A DNA stretch of 64,000 nucleotides from NCBI GenBank assembly GCA_009746045.1, contig RPFO01000839.1, positions 7,501 to 71,500 of the forward strand, given 5' to 3'. Position 1 is the stretch's first letter. The number at the start of each line of letters is the position of its first letter. The stretch comes from Mesostigma viride (Eukaryota > Streptophyta > Mesostigmatophyceae > Mesostigmatales > Mesostigmataceae). The translations under genes were made by a program, and so were the position numbers. The notes beneath the pieces were generated by a model. That model saw only the letters and a list, made by a program, of their open reading frames with translations, did not search any database and was not told the DNA's origin. Shown here one piece after another: positions 21,601-33,934 of this stretch.

Positions 21601-22582
21601 GTTTGCTGGATTTTCGTCTCATTCTTCTCTTTCCAGTGATATGCCTTGCCATTAGGAATACATGGCCTTGTTAGATGACTTTCTTCATCTCGTTGAGCAG
21701 TTCTGAGGCTTTGGAGGTTATTTCAAACTTGATTGGCCTTGATTACTCAATGATTTGCTATCGACTAAACGCTTGTCGCTGGTGGCTTCTATTTGTGGCA
21801 ATTTGAGCGTCCTTTGCTTTGTAAAGCCCGCCATCATTAGAACTTTCTATTTGCAGTTGCACGAACTGGTATGTTGCATCTTCTTGCATAGCAGCTATGC
21901 CTTGTAGGCTAGTATGCTCACCTATACATCTATTCAAAATATGGTGTGCGCCACCAGCCTTGCATTCCCTTTCACTTTAGTTTCCCTTTCTATGCCTGCA
22001 TTGGGAGGCATGCATGACAAGCATTGGCATGCTTCACGTTTTGGAATGCATTTGAAGGTATAGATGTTTATCTGCAAGGGCCTGTTTTTTTTTCCCCTCT
22101 TGCATGCATGGATGTGTGGAATTGTATGTTGCTTGGTTTGATTTGCCATACACATTTGCTGCATGGATTGTTAGGTGGTGATGAGCTCAAGATCATTGTA
22201 GAACGCTTACATCTATGTCAAGGATCTGATTTCTTTTCCTCTTGCATATATTGTGTCGGTTTGCTTGATTTCTTGCAGGCACCACGAGAATAAATTGCAA
22301 GCGGTCCCACTTTCAAGTTAGCATGTGACGCCCTGTCGAGCGGCCCGCTTTGTTAGCTAGCTGCCATATAGTATTTGATGAAAGGCATTGAATGCCGAAG
22401 AAAAACAGTGTTGAATAGTTGAATCAACGGGTTCCTGAGCTGTTAACAATTAAATTATTCAAACATTTAATGAAAAAATCATGATTGTTCGTGCTGTTTT
22501 GAACAGCGGTTGTTACTGGCACTGCATGCATGTGTCTGCTGCCAGCATATTGCATTATGGGTGTGTTTTTCAGCGCTGTGTT

Positions 22583-22900
22583 TTCTCACTTTTCTCACTT
22601 TTCTCACGTCCTGATTTTCTCACTTTTCTCACGTCCTCATTTTCTCACTTTTCTCACGTATCACACCTCCCGTTTTTCTCACTTATCTCACGTCCAGTTT
22701 TTTTGAGATTTTTCTCACGTTTTTCCCCTTTTTTCACCTTTTTGGGGCAATCTCACCCGGGTGAGAAACGTGTTTTCTCACCCATTCTCACCCCATTCTC
22801 ACCCTTTTTTCTCACCTTTCTCACCCATTCTCACCCATTTCTCACCCTTTTTCTCACCTTTCTCACCCTTTTTCTCACCATTTCTCACCCATTCTCAAAG
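22583..22900. repeat. Right subterminal array of the inner CACTA element
   Basis: Dense TTTCTCACC / TTCTCACTT units, the reverse orientation of the left array of the same element. They run up to the terminal GAGTTCCTAGTG. Confidence 0.9.
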
Positions 22901-25900
22901 CCGAGTTCCTAGTGTACACTGACAGAAACGGTGACATCGTCAACTCGCGGAAAGCGCATCGCCAGGTTAGGCACTTCCCCCTGATGGATCGGATTAGGGC
23001 CTGGTTCCGAGTCCCGGAAATGGCGGAAGCCCTTCAGTACGCTGCGAACCATGAAAACAAGGAGCCAGACTCATCCACGCGCGTTGTGGACGGCTTGAAA
23101 GGCAGGTTTGCACTTGTTTCTACGCCTTCTCTTATGCAATGTGTGCCAAAGTATCATGTTCGAGATTTTTCCTCTTGCGCTTATCTTTTGTTTGTACTGC
23201 TCTGATGGATACCTTTCTTTTTACGTCTGGTGTTTCTTGTGCATGGACATGTTCGTGCAGACAGCCGTGCCATCCAGCACATAAAAAACAACTGGGACTT
23301 TCGCAGCCAGCCGCGGAACACCATCTTCCTTCTGAATTTTGACGGAGTATGTCCAAGGTCTTTCATGGATACCCACAGCAGCTGGCCCGCGTTTGTTTCC
23401 TGTGTGAACTTGCCCGAGTGGGTGATGGTGAATGGGCGGTTTTGCCCTATGGTGCTTCTTGTGGGCGCCATGAAGGGGAAGGCACCCAAGAACATGACCA
23501 TTTTTTTGGACTTGATCGCTGAGGACTTCCTGGTGCTGTGGAAGGGGTATTACATTTGTGATGTGACGCTGGACGTGGCCGGTGTTTACACTACGACATT
23601 TGTGAGGTCCATTCTTGCTGGCATAATTCACGACTACCCGGCATACTCCAAGTCCCTTAACATTCCAGATGCAGGGTACTATCAATGCGTCCTACATGGT
23701 GATGAGTGGCGTGGGGTTTTTATCTCAAATGGCCGTATCGTTCTCCTTGGCAATGACCGCATGTTTCCCGAGGGTGACCCCCGCCGGCCGGCTCACGCTC
23801 CTGTTGTTCAGGAGATGGACCATGCTGGCTACCTGAAGTACTGTGCTACGCTAAAAAAGCAGCCCGAGCCGTTTCTCAAGTTACCGTACTGGGTTCACCT
23901 GAAGATCCGTCATTTTATTGACGAGTTCCATCTGTGTCCCAACAACTTCAAGCGGGTCATTCATTGCACAAGCGGTAATTGCTAAACATTTCATTGTATC
24001 ATTTCATTGTGATTGTTGCATGCATACATTGACTGTGGCCTATCTGTTCACATGGAAAGCTGATGTAATATTGTTTTGTTTTTTTTTTCTGTTTGTACTC
24101 CATGCAGGGAAGGCTATGGCGACCGGGTCACTTCGTGGCAGGCTGAAGGTCCTCGGTCTGAACCCGGAGCTGTGGCGGCCTGATGAAGACCCTCCACCGG
24201 AGGGAGACCCACCACCGGAGGGAGACCCACCACCGGAGGGAGACCCACCACCGGAGGGAGACCAACAAAGTCCACCGAAGAAAGGCCGCAAGAAGAAGAG
24301 GGCGCCAGCACCGCGCCCCGGGTTCCAGCTGACGGCTGAGGAAAAGGCTGATATAAAGCGTAAGTGTGACATTGGGTTTTTATTTTTCCCGTAATTTGGA
24401 AATTTAATATGTAGGACTGACTATGGTCTGTGTGATTTACATAGGACTGACTATTTTTTTCGGCTGTCGTGTTACTACTATGTGTTATTTTTTTGCGTGT
24501 GGTTGTAATGCGCAGGTCTCGATGACATCATGGCGCATAGCCTACCCGACTACTTCACCGGCCGGATCAGTGGCTTGCTCTGCGATGCGAAGAGTACTGA
24601 AAAATCCAAGATGCGTGACAAGATCCTCTACTTTTGCAAGCAACTCCCGACCATCTTGCGTGGGCGGTTAGATGACGATGCACGGCAAGCATTTCTCCTT
24701 CAATCAGCGGCCTGGGACTTTGTGTTTTCTAGCGGCCCGGCGACTCAGCAGCAGTTGGATGACTGCGGCGAGATGTTTTTGCTTGCTGCTGTGGCGATGG
24801 AGCGTATAGCGCCAGCGTCTGAGATGGCAAAATCTGTTCATATGATGGCCCACCTGGCCCAGCAAATCCCCTTGTTGGGTCGATGTGACACCCGCACCAT
24901 GGCGTCGGGCGAGCGGATGATGGGGGCCATCACGAAAGCTAAGCTGTCCAACGTCAATGTGGAGTGCTCCATGGACGGAGCATATCGCAAGTCTGAGGCG
25001 CTGACCCATCTGGCCTATCACATGGTGAAAACCGGGATGGTAAGTACACGCTAGTGACCGATTTTTTTTTTTTTATGGATTTGTGTGCAGATTTAGTGTT
25101 ATGTACGCGCTCCTTGTGGCCCGGTCTTGTGCTGCATGCAGCTAATTTCTGTGCATATTTGTGTGCGCTGCTTGCAATGTCTTGTTTGCTTTCTTTTTTT
25201 TCTTTCAGCCAAAAGACCGCTACTACATCTGGGACGTCATCCACGCAGACCCGTCCAAGAAGGTCGAGTTGGGGGGGCGCAGCCGCAAGGTTAAGAATTT
25301 CTACACTTTCACCGCCGCGGAATCTGATGAAGTGGGCGCGATTTTGTTGGAGTATGCGCTGCCCAATGCGGAGTACAAAGATCCCGAAGTCAACGGCGAT
25401 GAGGCCTACTGGTAAGACGCCGCTGTCCTATTATTGTAAGTTGCTATTCTTTGAGCTGATTTTCTTTCAGTATATATGGAACTTCATCTGATTTCCAAGG
25501 ACTACTGCCGTTATTCTAATTTTTTTTTTCTTGCATTGCTATCTTGCTTTGTATACGATGTGCATGCAGGCGGCCCTTGTGCAGCGACCTCTCATGGCTC
25601 AAAGACTGGATCGGACTCAACCAGCAGCCGCTGGTCCCGGAGCTTGTCCAGGCTGCAGCAGCCGGCGTGCAGCTCAAGGCTGAGGAGTATGATAGGGTGC
25701 ACTTATACGGTTTCAATTACCGGACAAAAGAAGCTGACAGGAAGCAAGCATGGCGGACTGCAAACTGTGGTGTAGCCTACCATAAGGAGGGAAGCAGCAC
25801 TCAGTACGGCTACCTGACCCACATTCTCGTGGCGAAGCTGGTGCAGCCGGTGGGGAACTGGACTCAACAGCTTGTGCTGAGAGTAGAGCTTTTCGATGCA

Positions 25901-26734
25901 TCGGAGGTGGCTTACATTCGGGATCAACGCTTGGTGTTGGTCCGCAGCGCCGAGGCACCACGCACGGCAAAGCTAGTGTGGCCAACATCTGTTAGCTCTG
26001 TTGGGTTTGTGCTGGACCCACGGCATCAGCCCCAGCTTTCGGTCATTCACTGCAAGCTGCCCCGTCACCTGGCAACCGGGTGGGCTTTGGAGAACGAGTT
26101 TTTCCAAAGCACGGCGACAAGGTGGCAGGAAGACATCAGGTACTTCCCACCTGAGCCGCCCGCTGAACGGCCGCCCGCTGAACCGCCGCCCGCTGATCCG
26201 TCGCCCGCGCCATCAAGCACGGCGGCACGACCTTCACGCGCAGCCCCGCCGCGCAAGAAAAAGAAGCCGCCCGATGAACGGCAGCCCGCGCCGGCAACCA
26301 TGGCGGCAGGACCTTCACGCGCAGCCCCGCCTCGCAAGAAAAAGAAGCCGCCCGCTGAACGGCAGCCCGCGCCGGCAACCACGGCGGCAGAACCCTCACG
26401 CGCAGCCCCGCCTCGCAAGAGAAAGAAGAAATCTGAGGCTTTGGCGCCTGCATCACACAAGGGGAAGGAGCCCATGCCCCCGTTGCGCACAAGTGCACGC
26501 GCGCGCACGGTCAGGGACTATAGAGAACAAACCACGAGCAACGAGGGGAATGACAGTGATTTTAACGGTAGTGATGCCAAGGATGATTCTGATTGATGCT
26601 GCTGCGCCAGCATTTTGCGGCCTCATTAGATGCTGCTCACAAGTGTAATCATGCCGATATTATGTTGAATAAAGATGCATCACTCATTGTTTGGGCCTAA
26701 ACTGACTTGTTGTCGGTTCAGCCCTTGTGTTTTT

Positions 26735-27110
26735 TACCACTTTTGTGCTCGTCGTGGTGTTCTTTTTACCACTTCAGCCACTTCAGCCACTTTTTATCAC
26801 TTTTACTGCTTTTTACTGCTTTTTACTGCTTTTTACTGCTTTTTACTGCTTTTTACTGCTTTTTACCACCATTTTCCACCTTTTACCACTTTTACCACCT
26901 CCGTTAGGTGGTAAAAGTGGTAAAAGGTGGTATTTTTTACTGATTTTTACTGCTTTTTACTGCTTTTTACTGCTTTTTACGGCTTTTTACGGCTTTTTAC
27001 GGCTTTTTACGGCTTTTTACGGCTTTTTACTCCTTGTGGGTGGTAAAAAGTGGTAAAAAGTGATAAAAAGTGATAAAAAGTGATAAAAGTGGTATTTTTT
27101 ACCACCCCCG
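26735..27110. repeat. Right subterminal array of the outer CACTA element
   Basis: TTTTTACCACTT and TTTTTACTGC units, with a perfect sub-run of the 10-mer TTTTTACTGC at 26806-26865 and TTTTTACGGC at about 26977-27026. The array is inverted relative to the left one and is partly homogenised into two sub-families. Confidence 0.9.
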
Positions 27111-27123
27111 AGTTCCTAGTGTT

Positions 27124-30100
27124 GCTGCCCACCGTGTCGGTGTAGTGTCGCATGGTCTCTTGCACCGTGCGGTTCAACCGCTCCACCAGGTGCGACGACG
27201 AGCTGTGATAGGCCGTGCCCAGCGACACCTTGGTGCCCAGTTGCTCGAAGAACTCCTGCCAGAATTTGGCCGTGAAGAGCTTGTCGCGGTCAGAGATGAA
27301 CTGCCGGCTGAGCCCATGAAACCGAAACACGTGCGTCAGGTATATCTTGGCGCACTCCTCCGCTGTGAGGTCGACCGGACACGGGGCCAGGTGACACATG
27401 CGCGTCAGGCGGTCCACAAACACCAAGACCATGCTGTTACCGTTCTTCGTCTTCTTGAACGGGCCGATGAAGTCCATCATGATAGAATCCCAAGGACCCA
27501 TAGGATCCGGCAGCGTCTTAGGGACGGCCTGAGAGCCCGTGTTCCTGGACTTCATGATCTGACACGAGGGGCACTGGCGCACATACGTCTCGATATACTC
27601 CTTCATCCCTGGCCAGTAGAAGTGCTTACGTGCCCGGGGAAGGAGACGATGGCTTCCCTGATGTCCGCCCAGGAGAGAATCATGGAGCTCGTGAAGCAAG
27701 GCAGCCCTACAGAGCTCAGGAACATACAGCCGCCAATCCTCCGGCTGGGGACTCACGAACAGTTTCCCCTCCTGGAACTTGCAAGGATAGGCCCCCATCT
27801 GCTGGGGATGTGCCCGGATGGCTTCAAGTGCTGCTTCCTCCGTGATTGTGAAACGGCTGATCAGCATCTCCAAGTCCGACGTGACAGTGAACGCGTCCTC
27901 CGCCGGTTCTGCCGCATCCGTACCAGTCTGGTTGACGAATTCTGAGAAGACTGTGGGAGGGCCGAGCGGCTGAAGCTGAAAAATTCCCTGGGGCGGCACC
28001 ACATGACTAAGGGGCACGCGCGCATGCGACCCCTCCCCCTCCCCGGGGGTGTCCACGTCCTCGTGGGCTCGTGGTTGAACCGTCTCCTCCGGGAGGGGTG
28101 ACAGGTCATCCATGGTGGTGTGCCCAAGATGAAACAAGTGGCGGGCCTGGGGGACCGTGGTTCCACACCGTAGGCGGTCCCCGGGGCGGCCACTGGGACA
28201 CAGGTGGTATGCAGCACGTCCATGTCCTCGTAGAACCAGTAGTCTGCCCGTCGCGAGAGAGCGTCGGGCACTACATTGTCCGCGCCCTTGACATATTGGA
28301 TCTTGAACGGCGCGAACTGTGACAGGTACTCCATCCACCGCGCCTGGCGGGGCGTCAAGTTGGGCTGCACCAGGAGGTGGGTGAGCGGCCGGTGGTCCGT
28401 GTGGATCACCAGGCGATGGGGGTCGAGATCCCCCTGCTCACTGATGGCCACCGAAAACTGGGCCCCCAGGAGATGATGACGCCACGTGTGGCAGCTGTAG
28501 ACGACTGCCAGGAGTTCCTGCTGATGCACTGGATAATTCCGCTCCGCCGGAATCATCGTTCGTGAGATGTATTCGATGGGCTGAAGGCCCTTGCCGTGGT
28601 CCTGCAGGAGAACACCCCCGATGGCCACCTTACTGGCGTCCGTAGCCACGACGAAAGGAAGGGCCGGGTCCGGCAGGATAAGGACTGGCGCTGTGGTGAG
28701 GTGGCGCTTGAGCGCCTCGAAAGCCTGTTGGCACTGCTCAGCCCAAAGGAACGGAGTACCCTTTTTGAGAAGAGCATTGATCGGGGCGGCGATGGTGGCG
28801 AACCGCGGGATGAACCGGCGGGTAGTAAGATGCCAGTCCCAGGAAGCTGCGTACCCCTTTCACGTCCGTAGGGACAGGCCATTGCTGGACAGACTCGATC
28901 TTCTCAGGGTCGGTCGCGATGCCGTCCGCGGACAGGGTATGACCTAGAAACGGCACGCAGCGACCGGCGCGCACCTTGGCTTTCCGCGCCGAAAGGTGCT
29001 CATCCTCCATGATCTGCAGCACGGCGTCCACATCCTCCAGGTGCTCCTCGAACGTCTTGGAGTACACCAGGATGTCGTCCAGATACGCCAGCGCGCACGT
29101 GCGCTTGTAGGTCCAGGGCGGGCGGGCTCCCTTCTGCGGGTCCACCAGGTCCTGGGAGACCTGCGGCCGGGTGGGCTGTACCCATCACCGGGCGGAGGAT
29201 GTCATTCATCAGCATCTGGAAGGACGAAGGCGAGTTACACAGCCCCATTGCCGCCACCCGAAACTGATAGTGGCCGAAGGGCGTAGCGAACGCGGTCTTG
29301 TGGCAGTCTTCTGGCGCGATGCGCAGCTGCCAAAACCCGTCCGCACAGTCGATGACGGTGAAACACGTCGCCCCCTGGACACGGTTGAAGATGTCGTCGA
29401 TCCGCGGTAGAGGATACCGGGACTTGACGGTGATGGCGTTCAGCTTCCGGTAGTCAGTCACCAGACGCCACTTGCCTCCTGGCTTGGGAACGAGCAGCAC
29501 GCCCGCTGAGAAGGGGCTGTTGCTGGGTTCAATGAGCCCAGCGTCGAGCAGTGAAATGAGAATCTTCTTGAGCTCCACCAGCTCGACTGGGCCCATGCGG
29601 TACATGGGAGACACCGTAGGCCCGGAACCGGCTCCTGAAGCTGGACACGATGCAACACCGATCGGTTGGGAGGGAACTGGGGAGTGCGATCTGCGAACAG
29701 GGCAGTGCGCTTCTCCAGGACGGCATTGAACCGCGCCAGCTCGTCCGGTGTGAACCCAGCACCAATCTCGTTAAGCAGAGCCTGAGTGCTGTCCAGGTCT
29801 ATGCGATACATCGCGTACTCCTTGCCCTTCCGGAGCTGGCGTGCCAGCGTCTTGCTACTCATCAGGATCTGGGACGCTGGTCGGGGCCCGTCCGCTGAGC
29901 GCTCGTGTGTAATGTTATGGACCTCCGCGGCCTGTGCCCTATACTCGCTGTCCGGGCACCAGAAGGAACCATCCGGAAACCAAACCACCCGCCGGCGCAC
30001 ACTGATGTCCACATCCTGCTTGTCCAGCCAGTCCACTCCAATGATGATGTCGGCAGCGCCCAACGGCGCAATAGTCGCCACCAGGTCCACCGGCGTGCCC

Positions 30101-30269
30101 TGCAGTACACCCTTGATGTCTGCTAGGCCCGGCGATTGGTGCCGCCGGCCGTCTGAGTAGGTGACATATACTGCCGTGGTGTGAGGTCGAGGTACCAGGC
30201 CCAGCCGACGCACCAGGGCCTCGTTGATGAAGGACGTGGAGGCGCCGGTGTCGACCAGGAACTTTACGT
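27124..30269 (-). pseudogene. Chromovirus pol: protease, reverse transcriptase, RNase H, integrase core
   Basis: Polyprotein of the Ty3/gypsy element. In order on the - strand: aspartic protease with FLVDTGAS (about 30255); RT with LVPKPGGKWRLVTDYRKLNA and YLDDILVYSK (about 29080); RNase H with ATDASKVAIGGVL (about 28640) and HTDHRPLTHLL; integrase with an HHCC zinc finger (LLHELH...H, then CPSC) and DDE residues in DSIMMDFIGPF, FISDRDKLF and HLVERLNRTV. At least four frameshifts break it, near 29630, 29165, 28820 (one extra base in TACTACCCGCCGG) and 28150. It is cut at the right by the inverted-repeat element and at the left by the CACTA element. The frameshifts may be true decay or assembly errors, because the LTRs are almost identical. 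Confidence 0.92.
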
Positions 30270-31925
30270 CATTGCATTACCGAAAGCCAAGCCTTGACCC
30301 CCAAGACGTCCGGCTTTCAAGTTGGAGTGTACCCCCGCGGCATCTAGCAATGCCGACTAGTTTCAAGTGCGCACCAGTCAAAGTAGTTACCCTTCGCACA
30401 AACTCCAGCCACACATTTTCGTAACCGCCCTTTTGGCACCGCAGGAACTATTCTGTCTGATTCGGCCAGATTTCATCCAAGGAATCGGAAAGGAAAAACG
30501 GTGGAATCAGAAAAGGAAAACGGTGGAATCATTTTCAGCCTGACCTAGTACAACACTATCGTCCGTTCAAGTCCGGCCTCACGGCCCATGCGACGCCATG
30601 TCGACCCGCCCATGCTTAGCCTTTTTTGCGCTAGACTAAAGAAAAATGGTCCCGTTCTTGCCTAAGCAAAAAAATGCACCTCAGCACCTGCTAGCCATGG
30701 TATATTTGCTAGCGATGGCAGTCTGGGAAACTTACAAACCAAACGGCAAATCAATCCAATCTCACGTTCAAAATGCCGCTTCCGTAGACATGTGTCGACT
30801 ACTTTGTTTATGCGTGTGATTCAAACAAGCCAATTGTGAATTCCAGATTAGGAGTTAAGGTTTATGGCTGGCAGGACTGATATATTGCATGACGACACAC
30901 CCTTTTTTGGCTTGAGACAGAAAGCTGTATATAAATTTCTTACATGAGATGTTTGTCATGTTCATTTTGATTTTAACGCACAGCCCCCCATTCAGCATGT
31001 CGAATGGCATGCGCATGTGCTGGCCGGCAGCCACTGCCATGTCGCCGGATCAGACTGGCGTACAAACCACACAATCTTCTTGTTCACGCATGCTAACCAC
31101 AACCATCGGTAAGCCGACGTTGTGCAGGAATTTTTTTTCATATGCCTTGGTTTAATAGTGGACGCTGCATCCCTGATTCGGCCGTGAAGCTTGTTGTCAG
31201 CTAGACGTTAGCAGCTGAGTGCCGGGCCGCCCTATGTGGAATAACTTTCACATTGTCCATCGGCATTAACAGTTGAAAATTCCCTCCGATCGACCATGCC
31301 ATAACAGGAAAATGCCATCATCTGTTGCAGTCCAGGCTTATATTTGCCACGATGTGGTGTGTGCCAGTTGTGCCACCTGTAATTTACATTACTAGGCTTG
31401 GTGTTCCTAGGGATTCCATTCATGGTGTTCCACTTAGTAGCCATACCAGCATGCCTTGCAGTTTTCACAATAGATTGCCTGCAGGCCATATCAAACCCAA
31501 CTCCCAAGTTGTCCAGTAATGCATGTGGTACCAATGAACCTTACCTTGTACAGTAAAATAAGTTATGATATTGGTTGATGTTGTGCGCCCGTGCTTTCAA
31601 TTTGTTTCATAATCCATGTGCCGTTCAGGCATGCACGTGTGAAACATCCAGGTATGCCTGTGATCTTCCCCCCCCGTATGATTCAATATCTCAGAGCCCA
31701 GATTGTTGTGGCACTGCGATAATGCATTATATAGCGTTGAAGAAAATGTGGGGCAGGTATTTGTGCAATTAACGCGCCATACGAACATTCCGGACGGTAC
31801 ATTCCGGTGATGTCGGGCAGTTGGGGGGTTCGCTTGGTCCCTTGGTTGCTTCCTCGCTTGGCTGCCACTGCGGGGGTGTAAGGACAGGTGCTCAAATGGA
31901 GAGACACTAGACGTGCATGCATGTT

Positions 31926-32412
31926 TGATGGATGGGTGGGTGGGTGGGTGGGTGGGTGGGTGGGTGGGTGGGTGGGTGGGTGGGTGGGTGGGTGGGTGCA
32001 GGTGGGTGGGTGGGTGCAGGTGGGTGGGTGGGTGCAGGTGGGTGGGTGGGTGCAGGTGGGTGGGTGGGTGGGTGGGTGGGTGGGCGGGCGGGCGGGCGGG
32101 CGGGCGGGCGGGTGGGTGGGTGGGTGGGTGGGTGGGTGGGTGCAGGTGGGTGGGTGGGTGCAGGTGGGTGGGTGGGTGCAGGTGGGTGGGTGGGTGGGTG
32201 GGTGGGTGGGTGGGTGGGTGGGTGGGTGGGTGGGTGGGTGGGTGGGTGGGTGGGTGGGTGGGCGGGCGGGCGGGCGGGCGGGCGGGCGGGTGGGTGGGTG
32301 GGTGGGTGGGTGGGTGGGTGGGTGGATGGGTGGGTGGGTGGGTGGGTGGGTGGGTGGGTGGGTGGGTGGGTGGGTGGGTGGGTGGGTGGGTGGGTGGGTG
32401 GGTGGGTGGGTG
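31926..32412. repeat. (TGGG)n array with CGGG and TGCAGG variants
   Basis: About 490 bp of TGGG tetramers on the + strand, with two CGGG blocks and interspersed GTGCAGG units that recur at regular intervals, suggesting a higher-order duplication. It has high G-quadruplex potential. The long Gly/Trp/Val and Pro/Thr/His frames here are artefacts. Confidence 0.97.
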
Positions 32413-32498
<86 letters not shown>

Positions 32499-32502
32499 GA
32501 CA
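32413..32502. repeat. (GA)n microsatellite
   Basis: A GA-dinucleotide run directly following the TGGG array, broken once by a CAGAGAGA step. Confidence 0.96.
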
Positions 32503-33934
32503 TGTGTGTGTGTCTGGCTGTCTGGGTGGGTGGGTGTGCGTGCTTGGGTGCGTGGGACAGTGTGGATGTGGGTGTGCTTGCTTGCGTGGGTGCGTGAGGG
32601 AGGGAGTGGCTGGGTGAGCGAGTCAAGCATGCACGTGTCAAACAGCCAGGTAGAATTGTCATCCTTTCCCCCCATCATGACAAATCATTGGCATGGATTG
32701 TTGTGGCACTGCCATCATGCACTACAGCGCTGAAGAAAACGACGATGGGCAAATATATGTGAAAGTGACACAACATAGCCCATGGCGGTGGCTGCTATCA
32801 ACAAGCAGCTCTTGCCTCCATGCACAGTCAAACACCTGCATCTTCTTCAATGCAGATTATTGACATCTCTTTTGTATATTATGTACAGATTATTTGCATT
32901 TGTAATATTATTTGTATACCACTGCAGTTTGCAACATGTAACCAGTGTTGCTAGTAATCTGGTAATGTGAGCCGTGTTGATATCAAAGTGCTGCGATGCA
33001 AGTCATACATCAGAACTAAAGCGGCAACACTGGCTACGGACACAAAGAGTCATACACACGCGCGCACACACACACACACACACCGTGCTTCGTGCATCGC
33101 GACCCAGGGCCTGACAAGCTGCGGCCGAGACCAATGCCGAACACACCCATGCTCAGAGCACATTGCGGATGCCAGGCACACCGCGTTTGCCATGGAACAC
33201 ATGGGTAGACGCTTCGTAAACGTGACAACGAATGACCCGCTGAGATCCCCACACTTGCGCACGGGAAAGGCGGCACACTTACGTTTCATAGATTAGCCGG
33301 GGCGAGATAGTAGCTCGTTTGCCTAGCCGTCATTAAGCCTATAGGCGTTCCAAGAAACGCATGAAATTTCTCTACCACTACCGGTGGCGCACTATCGGTC
33401 TATGATCGCAGAAACTTCTCTTGAAGGGGCCTTACACTGTCGTGCATGTAACCACGGAGCTTGAATGGTGGCATGACAACGAAAGAAAGTTTTCCTTAAG
33501 CCCGACCTCCCCTCCCGCATTCCACTGGTGATATTACAGCTGTTATAACTCCTGGAGCTAAAAACATGCGGAAAACATGCTGGGCGAGTCCTGTCAAAAT
33601 TAAAAACCAACAGACTTGATTGACAGCGCCGTTTAAACGACAGCAAGAGCTTCCATGCCATCGAACACTGCCCGAGGTTGGTCTAATTTAAAGACTAAGC
33701 CTGCCGTCTCAGAAAAAAATGTTCTATGCTCGGAGTCCACGGAATCAGGAAGTCGGCCCGCAGGTGCCGTACAGATCCGGTAGTGACTCGTGAAGTGAAA
33801 GATTTGGGCAGATTTGGGCAGATCGGGTTTGGTCGATCCGGTCCTGGATCAGTCCGTACGCTGAAATTTGCGCGCCGTCCGTTGTACTTGAATTTTCAAG
33901 GGAAACGAATGTTGCCTCTTTCGGTAATGCAATG

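Larger units (their letters stand above)
18250..22914 (+). mobile_element. Nested non-autonomous CACTA element, 4.7 kb
   Basis: Bounded by the same perfect 12-bp ends, CACTAGGAACTC, with a TA duplication (18248-18249 and 22915-22916). It sits in the first exon of the outer element's transposase. Its left side from about 18710 to 19100 is clearly related to 14150-14560 of the outer element, so both belong to one family. Its subterminal arrays, however, are built from a GTGAGAAAAAG-type unit. There is no long open frame, only short ones, so it would depend on a transposase in trans. A unit of about 125 bp is duplicated in tandem at about 20194-20440. Confidence 0.9.
17825..26596 (+). pseudogene. 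TNP2-like CACTA transposase, split by a nested CACTA element
   Basis: Transposase of the outer CACTA element, about 1,109 aa when the insert is ignored. Exons: 17825-18249 plus 22917-23101 (one exon, interrupted by 18250-22914 and a TA duplication), 23261-23974, 24108-24359, 24516-25039, 25209-25411 and 25570-26596. All phases agree; the first intron needs a GC donor at 23102. TNP2-family features: a DTPLYPG motif; the zinc-binding segment CPCEGYLYKDKITKSCPLCKLSRY; PLMDRIRAWF; a catalytic-core region with NFDGVCP and SSWPAFVSCVNLPEWV; and HMMAHLAQQIP with GERMMGAITK. The C-terminus carries three copies of SRAAPPRKKKK-type basic repeats, probably nuclear localisation signals. An AATAAA at about 26668 could be the polyadenylation signal. 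Apart from the insertion the frame is intact, so the disruption is recent. Confidence 0.88.
13721..27121 (+). mobile_element. CACTA (EnSpm-type) DNA transposon, autonomous type, 13.4 kb with nested insert
   Basis: The ends are perfect 12-bp inverted repeats, CACTAGGAACTC. The flanks carry a 2-bp duplication (TT at 13719-13720 and 27122-27123), and removing the element restores the integrase frame of the host chromovirus. Long subterminal arrays of a GTAAAAAGTG-type unit lie at both ends in opposite orientation, as expected of CACTA elements. Two divergent genes fill the inside: a 706-aa protein of unknown function (14687-16934, - strand) and a TNP2-like transposase (17825-26596, + strand). 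A related element, 18250-22914, is inserted in the transposase. Without it this element is about 8.7 kb. Confidence 0.93.
30270..33934. mobile_element. Inverted-repeat DNA element, 3.7 kb, inserted between gag and protease
   Basis: Ends are a perfect 17-bp inverted repeat, CATTGCATTACCGAAAG. Removing 30270-33934 joins KEKTIM to DVKFLVDTGAS in frame across the pol start, so these coordinates are likely exact. No target duplication is visible with these borders, so the superfamily is unassigned. No long reading frame is present. The middle is a TGGG microsatellite flanked by two diverged copies of a segment of about 145 bp (about 31628-31770 and 32626-32770). Probably non-autonomous. Confidence 0.75.

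Noticed and set aside
18250-22914. Reading the insert as an ordinary intron of the transposase
   Set aside because: Its borders are CACTA...TAGTG with a TA duplication, not GT-AG, and its ends match the outer transposon's ends.
30213-30269. Host aspartic protease gene with DTGAS
   Set aside because: It runs straight into RT, RNase H and integrase motifs of the Ty3/gypsy element.
31683-32733. Long Pro/Thr/His and Gly/Trp/Val frames
   Set aside because: Products of the TGGG and GA microsatellites, open in all frames.
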